From: Porphyrobacter sp. TH134
GTDB lineage: Bacteria > Pseudomonadota > Alphaproteobacteria > Sphingomonadales > Sphingomonadaceae
Direction: 5' to 3'
DNA: 44,074 nucleotides
NCBI RefSeq assembly: GCF_002855495.1
Contig: NZ_PKRO01000026.1
Location: forward strand, 1-44,074
Below the pieces are notes generated by a model that saw only the letters and a list, made by a program, of their open reading frames with translations, did no database searches and was not told the DNA's origin. The position numbers were made by a program, and so were the translations under genes. Below are positions 27,718 to 35,220 of this stretch, piece after piece. Each line of letters opens with the position of its first letter. Within the stretch, counting starts at the first letter, position 1.

Positions 27718-28620
27718 ATGCGCAGTCTGACCCATCTCGAACGGCTTGAGGCCGAGAGCATCCATATTTTCCGCGAAGTCGTGGCCGAGGCGGAAAACCC
27801 GGTCATGCTCTATTCGGTGGGCAAGGACAGTTCGGTCATGCTGCATCTGGCGCGCAAGGCGTTCTATCCTGCGCCGCCGCCCTTTCCGATGCTGCACGTG
27901 GCGAGCGGATGGGACTTTCAGGATCTGCTGGTCCACCGCGACCGCACGGTGAGTGAATATGGGCTGGAGCTGATCGTGGCCCAGAACGACGAGGCCGAGG
28001 CGCAGGGGATCAACCCCTTCGACACCGGCAGCGCGCTGTACAGTCAGGCGCAGCTGACCGATCCGTTGAAGCGCGCGCTGACCGCCCATGGCTTTGATGC
28101 AGCTTTCGGCGGCGGGCGGCGCGACGAGGAAAAGGCCCGCGCCAAGGAACGCATCTTCAGCTTCCGCAGCAGCGCCCACCGCTGGGATCCGAAGAACCAG
28201 CGCCCGGAACTCTGGAACCTTTACAACGCCAAGAAGACCAAGGGCGAAAGCATCCGCGTCTTCCCGATCTCGAACTGGACCGAGCTCGACATCTGGCAAT
28301 ACATCGCGCTGGAAAACATCGACATCGTGCCACTCTATTTTTCGAAAAAGCGCCCGACGGTGGAGCGTGACGGGATGATCCTGGTGGTCGATGATGATCG
28401 CTTCCGGATGGAGCCGGGCGATACGGTGGTGGAACGCTCGGTGCGCTTCCGCACGCTGGGGTGCTACCCGCTGACCGGCGCGACCGTCAGCGAAGCGACC
28501 GACATGAACCTGATCATTCAGGAAATGCTGCTCGCCACCAGTTCCGAACGGCAAGGCCGCGCGATCGACAAGGGGCAATCGGCCAGCATGGAAGACAAGA
28601 AGCAGGAAGGTTACTTCTGA
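27718..28620 (+). CDS. cysD: sulfate adenylyltransferase small subunit CysD
   Basis: A 300-residue ATP-sulfurylase subunit, which forms adenosine 5'-phosphosulfate from ATP and sulfate in assimilation. The PP-loop S-V-G-K-D-S-S-V-M is near residue 38. Family blocks [42 protein letters not shown] and the end E-D-K-K-Q-E-G-Y-F are intact. The enzyme needs the GTPase CysN to work, and cysN normally follows directly. Here the next start codon overlaps the cysD stop as expected, but only the first 28 codons of cysN remain. Confidence 0.96.
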   Translation: MRSLTHLERLEAESIHIFREVVAEAENPVMLYSVGKDSSVMLHLARKAFYPAPPPFPMLHVASGWDFQDLLVHRDRTVSEYGLELIVAQNDEAEAQGINPFDTGSALYSQAQLTDPLKRALTAHGFDAAFGGGRRDEEKARAKERIFSFRSSAHRWDPKNQRPELWNLYNAKKTKGESIRVFPISNWTELDIWQYIALENIDIVPLYFSKKRPTVERDGMILVVDDDRFRMEPGDTVVERSVRFRTLGCYPLTGATVSEATDMNLIIQEMLLATSSERQGRAIDKGQSASMEDKKQEGYF

Positions 28621-28703
28621 TGGATACGCCCTCCAGCTTCCAGACCGACAGCCTCATCGCCGAGGATATCGACGCCTATCTCGAACAGCACCAGCACAAG
28701 AGC
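28620..28703 (+). pseudogene. cysN: cysN remnant (5' end only)
   Basis: The first 28 codons match the CysN N terminus: F-Q-T-D-S-L-I-A-E-D-I-D-A-Y-L-E-Q-H-Q-H-K-S. In intact genes this runs into L-L-R-F-I-T-C-G-S-V-D-D-G-K-S-T-L. Here, after K-S, the sequence changes abruptly to P-I-D-H-G-L and no GTPase motif appears in any frame. The frame stays open through the next gene to 29546, giving a possible 308-residue fusion. The GTPase domain, and any fused APS kinase, is lost from this locus. Confidence 0.8.
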
Positions 28704-28725
28704 CCAATCGATCACGGATTATCCC

Positions 28726-28827
28726 TTGCGCAACCAAACCATCCTTGCCCTCGCCGGGTTCGCCGTGCTGGTCCTGGCGCGCGCTGCCGCCGACACGCCG
28801 CACGGCAGAAGCGGGGGCACCCCATGA
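28726..28827 (+). CDS. possible 33-residue hydrophobic peptide or 3' remnant
   Basis: A TTG-initiated frame encodes L-R-N-Q-T-I-L-A-L-A-G-F-A-V-L-V-L-A, a membrane or signal-like helix, then a short polar tail, and its stop overlaps the next ATG (ATGA). The same frame is open upstream across the cysN junction. It may be the tail of a gene whose front was lost in the same event that removed cysN, or a tiny coupled gene. Weak. Confidence 0.3.
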   Translation: MRNQTILALAGFAVLVLARAAADTPHGRSGGTP

Positions 28828-29546
28828 TCGGCCGCGTTCTCTGGTTTGCCGCGCTGGGATCATTCGCGGTCCTCACCGCATTTCTGCAAATCGACAAGCA
28901 GACGCAGATAACGCCGTCGCTGGCAGCGACAGTGCCTGGTCCCCTGCGCAATTTTGCCCAGGTCCCCATCACGCTCGCCGCGTTGCAGAGCGAGGATACA
29001 ACGCGCGCCTTGGCCGAAGCCGAGCGGCTGGTGAACCGGCGTCCTGTCCCGGCTGAATATCTCAGCCTGCTCGCTGTCGCGCAGGCGCAGGCCGGGCAAG
29101 CCGGACCATCATCGATCACGATCCAAATCGCCGGGCAACGCGGCTGGCGCGAACCCTTGGCCCAGGAAGCCGTGCTGCGCCTCGCACTTGCCAGCGGCGA
29201 CACAGCCGAAGCCGCCCGCCGTTACGCTGCGCTGTTTCTGCGCAGCGAAGCGCCGCAGGAGCTGTTGGCCGAAACAGGCGCGCAGGTGCTCGGCACAGCT
29301 GGCGGGCCGGGACGCGAGACCATGACCGCCATCGTGACCGGCGGAGAGCGGTGGCATAACCTGTTCCTGCGCCGCGGTGTGGCCGTGATGCCCGCCGATG
29401 CGTTCAGCGATATTGCGACGGCCAGCCTTGCCCGCGGGGCCGCGTTCAACTGCCCGCAGCTCGCCGCAGCGATCAAGGATCTGGCGCGGCGTGATGCTGT
29501 CGCTGCCGAACGGTTGGCCAAGGCAGCGCAGGCGCGCTGCCGCTAG
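28824..29546 (+). CDS. hypothetical single-span protein with helical repeats
   Basis: A 240-residue protein I do not recognise. It has an N-terminal hydrophobic segment (about 4-20), then an alanine-rich region with TPR-like helix pairs (T-R-A-L-A-E-A-E-R-L-V-N-R-R-P, Y-L-S-L-L-A-V-A-Q-A-Q-A-G, and D-T-A-E-A-A-R-R-Y-A-A-L-F-L). It was probably tethered to the inner membrane with its helical part outside or inside the cell. Its ATG overlaps the preceding short frame by 4 bases. It ends 7 bases before the convergent mmsB-like gene. Confidence 0.6.
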   Translation: MIGRVLWFAALGSFAVLTAFLQIDKQTQITPSLAATVPGPLRNFAQVPITLAALQSEDTTRALAEAERLVNRRPVPAEYLSLLAVAQAQAGQAGPSSITIQIAGQRGWREPLAQEAVLRLALASGDTAEAARRYAALFLRSEAPQELLAETGAQVLGTAGGPGRETMTAIVTGGERWHNLFLRRGVAVMPADAFSDIATASLARGAAFNCPQLAAAIKDLARRDAVAAERLAKAAQARCR

Positions 29547-29553
29547 CCGGCGA

Positions 29554-30420
29554 TCACAGCGTGCGGATAATGCCCGAGAAATCGGTGCCCGCGTTGTCCT
29601 TGGCAAAGGCTTCGTAAATCGCGCGGGCATGCTCGCCCAATTCGACCTTCGCCCCCGCCGCACGCGCTGCTTCCATTGCCAGCTTGAGGTCTTTCAGCAT
29701 CAACCCGGCGGCGAACCCGCCCTGATAGCCATTGTCGGCCGGGGTCACGGGGCCAACGCCGGGCACGGGGCAGTAAGACGTCATCGACCAGTTCTGGCCG
29801 CTGGAAACGCTGGAGATGTCGAAGAAGGTCTGCGCGTCCAGCCCCAGCTTTTCGGCCATAGCGAAGGCCTCGCAGGTGCCGATCATGTGGATCGCGAGCA
29901 GCATGTTGTTGCAGATTTTGGCGGCCTGCCCGTTGCCCGCGTCGCCGGCATGGATCACCGCCTTGCCCATCGCGGCAAGGATCGGCTGGGCACGGGCAAA
30001 GGCTTCGGCGGTGCCCCCGACCATGAAGGTCAGCGTGCCGCCATTGGCTGCCGCAATTCCGCCGCTGACGGGGGCGTCGACCATTTGGTAATTGTGCGCC
30101 TCGGTCACCGAGATCACCTCGCGCGCGGTGGCGACGTCGATGGTGGAGCAATCGAGCAGGATCGCACCTTCGGGGGCGTGACCGATAACGTCGTCCCAGT
30201 AGACCTGTTTCACGATCGCGCCGTTGGGGAGCATCGAGACGACCGCCTCGGCGGTGGCGCAGGCCTCCTTGGCGGTGGTGAAGGTGGTGCACCCCGCCTC
30301 GCGTGCAGCGGCCAGCGCGGCTTCGCTGAGATCAAAGGCGCGGACATCGTGGCCCGCCTTCACCAAGTTCGCGGCCATCCCGCCGCCCATATTGCCGAGG
30401 CCGATGAATGCGATTTTCAT
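29554..30420 (-). CDS. mmsB: 3-hydroxyisobutyrate dehydrogenase
   Basis: A 288-residue NAD-dependent beta-hydroxyacid dehydrogenase, converting 3-hydroxyisobutyrate to methylmalonate semialdehyde in valine catabolism. The Rossmann motif is I-G-L-G-N-M-G-G-G-M-A at 6-16. The substrate motif D-A-P-V-S-G-G-I-A-A-A and the catalytic-lysine helix G-x-x-A-K-I-C-N-N follow. The ATG at 30420 is chosen because the Rossmann fold starts there. It lies downstream of the other valine genes but is separated from them by a 100-base palindromic repeat. Confidence 0.93.
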   Translation of the reverse strand: MKIAFIGLGNMGGGMAANLVKAGHDVRAFDLSEAALAAAREAGCTTFTTAKEACATAEAVVSMLPNGAIVKQVYWDDVIGHAPEGAILLDCSTIDVATAREVISVTEAHNYQMVDAPVSGGIAAANGGTLTFMVGGTAEAFARAQPILAAMGKAVIHAGDAGNGQAAKICNNMLLAIHMIGTCEAFAMAEKLGLDAQTFFDISSVSSGQNWSMTSYCPVPGVGPVTPADNGYQGGFAAGLMLKDLKLAMEAARAAGAKVELGEHARAIYEAFAKDNAGTDFSGIIRTL

Positions 30421-30438
30421 TTTGGCTTCCCTCTCAAT

Positions 30439-30542
30439 TCGTCGTTGCGAGCGACCGAAGGTCGCGCGGCAATCCATGGCGCAGCATGGGCCAAATGGTG
30501 GGTCATGGAGTGCTTCGTCACTGCGTTCCTCGCAATGACGAG
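30439..30542. repeat. REP-like palindromic intergenic repeat (GTCATTGCGAG type)
   Basis: The ends are inverted: TCGTCGTTGCGAG at the left (30439-30451), and on the other strand TCGTCATTGCGAG at the right. An inner hairpin GCGACC-GAA-GGTCGC follows the left end. Elements with CGTCATTGCGAG ends are scattered between genes in many proteobacteria and are usually moved by RAYT transposases. It lies between the enoyl-CoA hydratase and mmsB genes. Confidence 0.7.
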
Positions 30543-30553
30543 TTTTGGCAGGT

Positions 30554-31348
30554 CTACCGCCCCTTCCACTGCCCTTCGCGCTTCTCGATAAACGCGGCCA
30601 TGCCTTCCGCCTTGTCCTCGCTTGCGGTGAGGATCTGGAAGATCCGGCGTTCGACGATGAGGCCCTGATCGAGCGTCATTTCGAAGGCCGAGTTCACCAT
30701 TTCCTTGTTGGCGATGGTCGCCATCGGCGGCATCCCGGCGATTGTGGCGGCGGTCTTGAGCGTTTCGGCGATCAGTTCCTCATGCGGCACCACGCGGGCC
30801 ACCAGATTGCTGCGCTCGGCCTCTTCGGCGTTCATCATGCGGCCGGTGAGGCACATTTCCATCGACTTCGACTTGCCGATCGCGCGGGTGAGCCGCTGCG
30901 ATCCGCCCATACCCGGCGCCACGCCCAGCTTGATCTCGGGCTGGCCGAACTTCGCCTTGTCCGACGCGATGATGAAGTCTGCCATCATTGCCAATTCGCA
31001 CCCGCCGCCCAGCGCGAAGCCGTTGACGGCGGCGATCCACGGCTTGCGGGTCTTCTTGACGATCTCGGCCGTCCACGGGCTGAAGAAATCATCGAGGAAG
31101 AAATCGGCCGCGGCCTTGTCGCTCATTTCCTTGATGTCAGCGCCCGCGGCGAAGGCCTTGTCGCCGCTGCCCGTCAGCACCGCGCACAGCTGCGAGCCGT
31201 CCGCCTGATAGGCGGCGAAGGCGTGGATCAGTTCTTCCAGCACCTTGGAATTCAAGGCGTTCAGCGCCTGCGGGCGGTTGATCGTCAGCAGCGTCACGCC
31301 CTTCGTGCCGCGCGCATCAGCTTCGGCGGTGATGGTTTCGTAGGTCAT
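30554..31348 (-). CDS. enoyl-CoA hydratase
   Basis: A 264-residue crotonase-fold hydratase. The oxyanion-hole motifs [11 protein letters not shown] and [12 protein letters not shown] are intact, with the first catalytic Glu in C-E-L and the second in [13 protein letters not shown]. In this cluster it most likely hydrates methacrylyl-CoA to 3-hydroxyisobutyryl-CoA. The start at 31348 overlaps the stop of the upstream hydrolase (ATGA). An ATG at 31360 would add 4 residues. Confidence 0.92.
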   Translation of the reverse strand: MTYETITAEADARGTKGVTLLTINRPQALNALNSKVLEELIHAFAAYQADGSQLCAVLTGSGDKAFAAGADIKEMSDKAAADFFLDDFFSPWTAEIVKKTRKPWIAAVNGFALGGGCELAMMADFIIASDKAKFGQPEIKLGVAPGMGGSQRLTRAIGKSKSMEMCLTGRMMNAEEAERSNLVARVVPHEELIAETLKTAATIAGMPPMATIANKEMVNSAFEMTLDQGLIVERRIFQILTASEDKAEGMAAFIEKREGQWKGR

Positions 31349-32400
31349 AGGGGCTTCCATTCCTCATCGGCGGGCAAGGGTGCGAAGATCGCGTCGAGCA
31401 GATCATCGGTCACATCCTCGGGCGTTGCCGGGTTCCATTTGGGATCATTGGTCTTGTCGACGATCACCGCGCGCACCCCTTCGGCAAAGTCCGGGCGGGT
31501 CAGCACGCGGCTGGCGATGCGATATTCCATTGCCATATTGTCGGCAAAATCGGTCAGCGCGGCGCTTTGCGCGAGCTGCCGCAGCGCCACCTTGCAGGTC
31601 TGCGGGCTTTTTGTGCCGAGTGTATCGCGCTCCTTCATCGCCCAGTCGTCTCCTGCATCTGCCGCAGTTTCGAGGCTGGCGAGAATGTCCTCGTAGCGAT
31701 CGGAGGCAAAATGCTTGGCGATCTTGTCGGCGTTGGCCTCGATCCGCGCCTTGGGCGGGGTGCCAACCGGCTCGCTGAGAATGCCCGCGATCCGGTCCGG
31801 GTGATCGTGGATCCGCGCCTTGATATCTTCCAGCATGGTGTGCGGCACGTAATGGGTGGCAAGCCCCGTCCACAGGCACTCCGCGCCATCAAGCCGCGCG
31901 CCCGTCAGCGCGAGAAACTGACCGAGCCTGCGCCCCAGCCGCGACAGATACCAGCCGCCGCCGACATCCGGGAACAGGCCGATGCCGGTTTCCGGCATGG
32001 CAAAGCGGGTGTTCTCGGTTGCCACGCGGAATTTGGCGGGCTGGCTGATGCCCACACCGCCGCCCATGGTGATCCCGTCCATGAAGGCTACGATCGGCTT
32101 GGCATAGGCGTGCATCTGGTGGTTCAACTGGTATTCGTCGTGGAAGAACTTGCGTCCCGACACCCCGCCGTCATTCAGCGCCGAATCGCGCAGGAAAGCG
32201 ATGTCGCCGCCCGCGCAGAAGCCCCGGCCTTCGTGATGATCGAGGATCACTGCCCTGATGGTGTCGTCGCTGGCCCACTGCGTCAGCGCCGCGCTCATCG
32301 CGTGGCACATCTCCAGCGTTAGCGCATGGAGCGCCTTGGGGCGATTGAGGCTGATATGGCCAATCGGGCCATTCACCCGGATCAGAACGTCGTCGGTCAT
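31345..32400 (-). CDS. 3-hydroxyisobutyryl-CoA hydrolase
   Basis: A 351-residue crotonase-superfamily hydrolase, which frees 3-hydroxyisobutyrate from CoA in valine degradation. Recognisable are [10 protein letters not shown] near 54-63, [12 protein letters not shown], and [15 protein letters not shown]. The extra C-terminal domain of about 100 residues distinguishes it from plain hydratases. Coupled by 4-base overlaps to the VOC gene before and the hydratase after. Confidence 0.93.
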   Translation of the reverse strand: MTDDVLIRVNGPIGHISLNRPKALHALTLEMCHAMSAALTQWASDDTIRAVILDHHEGRGFCAGGDIAFLRDSALNDGGVSGRKFFHDEYQLNHQMHAYAKPIVAFMDGITMGGGVGISQPAKFRVATENTRFAMPETGIGLFPDVGGGWYLSRLGRRLGQFLALTGARLDGAECLWTGLATHYVPHTMLEDIKARIHDHPDRIAGILSEPVGTPPKARIEANADKIAKHFASDRYEDILASLETAADAGDDWAMKERDTLGTKSPQTCKVALRQLAQSAALTDFADNMAMEYRIASRVLTRPDFAEGVRAVIVDKTNDPKWNPATPEDVTDDLLDAIFAPLPADEEWKPL

Positions 32401-32807
32401 TGCCCCATGTCTTTCGGTGTTTCTCTCGGTTCGATCAGATCCCAGCGGTTGCCGAAAGGATCGCTGAACACGGCCACTGTGCCATAGCGTTCGCGGCGCG
32501 GTTCTTCTTCGAATTTCGCCCCTGCTTCGACCAGCCGTGCATGGGTTCCTGCGAAATCTTGCGTGTGGGCGAAAAAGCCCACGCGCCCGCCGGTCTGGTT
32601 GCCGATCGCGGCAGCCTGCGTGTCATTGGCGGCCTTGGCGAGCAGCAAACACCCTCCATCTTTTCCGCCAACGACCACCCAGCGCTTGCCCGCGCCCATG
32701 TCGCTGTCCTCGATCAGATCGAAGCCGAGCGCACCCACGAAGAACGCGATACCCGTATCGTAATCGGGCACCACCAGCGTTGTCAGGGCAAGCCGGGCAC
32801 AGGTCAC
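32397..32807 (-). CDS. VOC-superfamily (glyoxalase-like) protein
   Basis: A 136-residue vicinal-oxygen-chelate fold protein. It shows the two beta-alpha-beta-beta-beta repeats (L-T-T-L-V-V-P-D-Y-D-T-G-I-A-F-F and V-G-F-F-A-H-T-Q-D-F-A-G-T-H-A-R-L) and ends with V-A-V-F-S-D-P-F-G-N-R-W-D-L-I-E. Start is GTG at 32807, overlapping the acyl-CoA dehydrogenase stop; its own stop overlaps the hydrolase start. Such proteins can be epimerases, dioxygenases or lyases. The tight coupling suggests a role beside valine catabolism, but no specific reaction can be assigned. Confidence 0.85.
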   Translation of the reverse strand: MTCARLALTTLVVPDYDTGIAFFVGALGFDLIEDSDMGAGKRWVVVGGKDGGCLLLAKAANDTQAAAIGNQTGGRVGFFAHTQDFAGTHARLVEAGAKFEEEPRRERYGTVAVFSDPFGNRWDLIEPRETPKDMGQ

Positions 32808-33949
32808 TGGCGCAGCAGATCCCGGCCCACGACCATCCGCATGATCTGGTTGGTGCCTTCGAGGATCGAATGCACCCGCAGGTCGCGCCAGAAGCGCTCG
32901 ATCGGGTAATCTTGCAGATAGCCGTAGCCGCCGAACAATTGCAGCGCGCGGTCGACCACGGACGAGCCATTATCGGTCGCCAGCCGCTTGGCCATCGCCG
33001 AAAACCGCGTCTTGTCAGGCGCGTTGTCAGTGACCTTGGCTGCGGCGAGATAGAGCAGCGCACGCGCTGCCTCCAGATCGGTTGCCATGTCGGCGAGCAT
33101 GAACTGGGTGTTCTGGAACTCGGCCACGGGCTGCCCGAACTGGGTGCGTTCCTTGGTGTACTTGATCGCTTCGTCGAGGCAGCGCTGCGCGCCGCCCAGC
33201 GAGCAGGCACCGATGTTCAGCCGCCCGCCATCCAGCCCCATCATCGCGATGCGGAAGCCTTCGCCTTCCCCGCCGACAAGGTTTTCGGCCGGCACGCGCA
33301 CGTCTTCAAGGATCAACTGCGCGGTCGGCTGCGAATGCCAGCCGAGCTTCTTCTCGTTCGCACCGAAGCTGACACCGGGCATGTCCTTTTCGATCACAAT
33401 GCAGGAGATGCCCTTGGGCCCATCCTCCCCGGTGCGGACCATCACAGCGTAAATCTCGTTCGCGCCCGCGCCGGAGATGAACTGCTTGGTCCCATTGAGC
33501 ACAAAATGGTCGCCATCGCGGCGCGCGGTGGTGCGCAGCGCGGAAGCATCTGACCCGCTCGAAGGCTCGGTCAGGCAGTAACTCGCAATCTTGTTCATGG
33601 TGACCAGATCGGGGAGATACTTGGCCTTGACCGCTTCCCCGCCGAAGCGGTCGATCATCCACGCAGCCATATTATGGATCGAAATGAAGGCACTGGTTGA
33701 CGGGCAGCCATAGGCCATCGCCTCCATAATCAGCGCCGCTTCAAGCCGACCCAGGCCGATGCCGCCTGATCCTTCGGAGACATAGATCGCACCAAAGCCA
33801 AGTTCGGCACTGCGCTGGATCGTATCGCGCGGGAAAATGTGTTTCTCGTCCCACTCCGCAGCGTGGGGCTTGATCTGGTCGGCGGTGAAGCGCTGCGCAA
33901 CCTCGCGGATGGCAAGCTGGTCTTCGGTGAGCTGAAATTGTCCGTGCAT
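32804..33949 (-). CDS. acyl-CoA dehydrogenase (isobutyryl-CoA dehydrogenase-like)
   Basis: A 381-residue FAD-dependent acyl-CoA dehydrogenase. The FAD/substrate motif Y-C-L-T-E-P-S-S-G-S-D-A and the second signature Q-L-F-G-G-Y-G-Y-L-Q-D-Y-P-I-E-R-F-W-R-D are present, with the catalytic Glu in L-E-G-T-N-Q-I-M-R. In a row with 3-hydroxyisobutyryl-CoA hydrolase and 3-hydroxyisobutyrate dehydrogenase, isobutyryl-CoA is the likely substrate. The start at 33949 is the ATG at the family N terminus (Q-L-T-E-D-Q); its ribosome site is weak. First gene of the operon. Confidence 0.92.
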   Translation of the reverse strand: MHGQFQLTEDQLAIREVAQRFTADQIKPHAAEWDEKHIFPRDTIQRSAELGFGAIYVSEGSGGIGLGRLEAALIMEAMAYGCPSTSAFISIHNMAAWMIDRFGGEAVKAKYLPDLVTMNKIASYCLTEPSSGSDASALRTTARRDGDHFVLNGTKQFISGAGANEIYAVMVRTGEDGPKGISCIVIEKDMPGVSFGANEKKLGWHSQPTAQLILEDVRVPAENLVGGEGEGFRIAMMGLDGGRLNIGACSLGGAQRCLDEAIKYTKERTQFGQPVAEFQNTQFMLADMATDLEAARALLYLAAAKVTDNAPDKTRFSAMAKRLATDNGSSVVDRALQLFGGYGYLQDYPIERFWRDLRVHSILEGTNQIMRMVVGRDLLRQ

Positions 33950-34074
33950 GCCGGGTGCTCTAGCGGCCTTGAACCGCCGCGAAAAGAGCAGCGCGCCCAC
34001 CCGGCCTGCGGAAATTTGCTAGTTCGCGCTGTTTGGGCCACATCCGACGTCCCAGTCCTTCCGTAAACCCCGCA

Positions 34075-34452
34075 ATGACAAGCAGAACTTCGACCCTGAT
34101 CTTCATCTATAACGCCGATGGCGGGGTGCTGGATGCGCTGGGCGATATGGTCCACAAGATCGTCTCGCCCGCAACCTACCCGTGTTCCTTGTGCGCGCTG
34201 ACCTATGGCCCGGTTGCCATGCGAGGCGCGTGGCGACGGTTTCTGAAACGGCTAGGGCTGCCCACCCTGTTCCTGTATCGGGACGAGTTCAGGGGCGAGC
34301 TTGATCGGCGCGATCTTGCCCTGCCCGCCGTGCTGCTGGGCGGCGATGGCGAACAACCGGAAATCTTCGTGAGCGCACAGGAGCTGGCGGCATTGCCTGA
34401 TCTGGCGGCGCTGATGGCCCTGATCGAAATGCGAATCGCCGCGCGCGCCTAA
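34075..34452 (+). CDS. conserved hypothetical with C-x-x-C motif
   Basis: A 125-residue protein I cannot assign. It begins L-I-F-I-Y-N-A-D-G-G, has C-S-L-C around residues 37-40 in P-C-S-L-C-A-L-T-Y-G, and ends in an acidic, leucine-rich helix. The layout (beta strand, then a dithiol, then L-P-T-L-F-L-Y) recalls thioredoxin-fold or cysteine-pair proteins, but no catalytic signature is clear. It is divergent from the acyl-CoA dehydrogenase and its end overlaps the convergent RidA gene by 4 bases. Confidence 0.65.
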   Translation: MTSRTSTLIFIYNADGGVLDALGDMVHKIVSPATYPCSLCALTYGPVAMRGAWRRFLKRLGLPTLFLYRDEFRGELDRRDLALPAVLLGGDGEQPEIFVSAQELAALPDLAALMALIEMRIAARA

Positions 34453-34847
34453 CGCACGATGGCTTCAGCCTCGATTTCGACCTTCCATTCCGGGCGGCAG
34501 AGCCACGCGACGCCGGCCATCGTCGCGGCAGGGCGGGCCGCGCCAAAGAAACGAGCATGCATCGCGCCAACCGCATCCTGATCGGAGGGGTCGGTCAGCA
34601 ACATCCGGGTGCGGACTACGTCGGCGGCGCTGCCGCCCAGTTCTTCGATCGCAGCCACGATAATCGCGCAGCACCGCGCCGCCTGCTCGGCCGCGCCGCC
34701 GGGCGTTGTCGTTCCGTCCGGTTCAACCGGGCCGGTGCCTGCAACTATGACACGATCGCCCTCTCGCACCGCACGCGCAAAGCCGAAAGCGGCCTCGAAC
34801 GGCGAACCCGACGTCGTGCGCAGCCGCTCTGAAGGTGCGCCGCTCAT
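34449..34847 (-). CDS. RidA-family protein
   Basis: A 132-residue RidA/YjgF-family protein; members hydrolyse reactive enamine/imine intermediates to ketoacids and ammonia. The family blocks F-E-A-A-F-G-F-A-R-A-V, V-A-G-T-G-P, V-V-R-T-R-M-L-L-T-D (with the substrate-binding Arg) and P-A-A-T-M-A-G-V are present; the end is V-E-I-E-A-E-A. Coupled (ATGA) to the upstream I78-like lipoprotein. Confidence 0.9.
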   Translation of the reverse strand: MSGAPSERLRTTSGSPFEAAFGFARAVREGDRVIVAGTGPVEPDGTTTPGGAAEQAARCCAIIVAAIEELGGSAADVVRTRMLLTDPSDQDAVGAMHARFFGAARPAATMAGVAWLCRPEWKVEIEAEAIVR

Positions 34848-35170
34848 CCGCAGGTGATGTCCGTGATGATCATCTGCGCGTCATAGCGCACGTTCACCCG
34901 GTCCTCGCGGTAATCCATCGTCCACGCGCTGTTTGGCGGCCCCCAGCGCAGGCTGCGCGCGCCGCTAGCCTTGAGAATCGCGTCACCGACCGCCTGATCC
35001 GCGCCGCGCCCGGCGAAGGATTGCGCCGGCGCCGCATCGCACACCATTGCGTTGGACGGCGGCGGAACAGCCTCGGCCCGGTCCGCGCCATTGCCAGCGG
35101 TGCTGGCCATGCAGCCCGGCAGCGCCCCTGCCAATGCCAACGCCGTGATCCGGATAAATGCCTGCTTCAT
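34844..35170 (-). CDS. I78-family peptidase-inhibitor-like secreted protein
   Basis: A 108-residue exported protein. A signal peptide ends near L-P-G-C20, which is a poor lipobox. The mature part has the inhibitor I78 pattern: C-D-A-A-P-A-Q-S-F-A-G-R, then A-S-G-A-R-S-L-R-W, Y-R-E-D-R-V-N-V-R-Y-D, and the terminal I-T-D-I-T-C-G, with two cysteines that may form a disulfide. GGGAG precedes the ATG. Members resemble serine-protease inhibitors of the potato inhibitor I type, but bacterial targets are not known. Confidence 0.8.
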   Translation of the reverse strand: MKQAFIRITALALAGALPGCMASTAGNGADRAEAVPPPSNAMVCDAAPAQSFAGRGADQAVGDAILKASGARSLRWGPPNSAWTMDYREDRVNVRYDAQMIITDITCG

Positions 35171-35220
35171 CGCTTTCTCCCTCGATTACGGCACGGGCCT
35201 CCACCCAAGACAGGCGGGCG

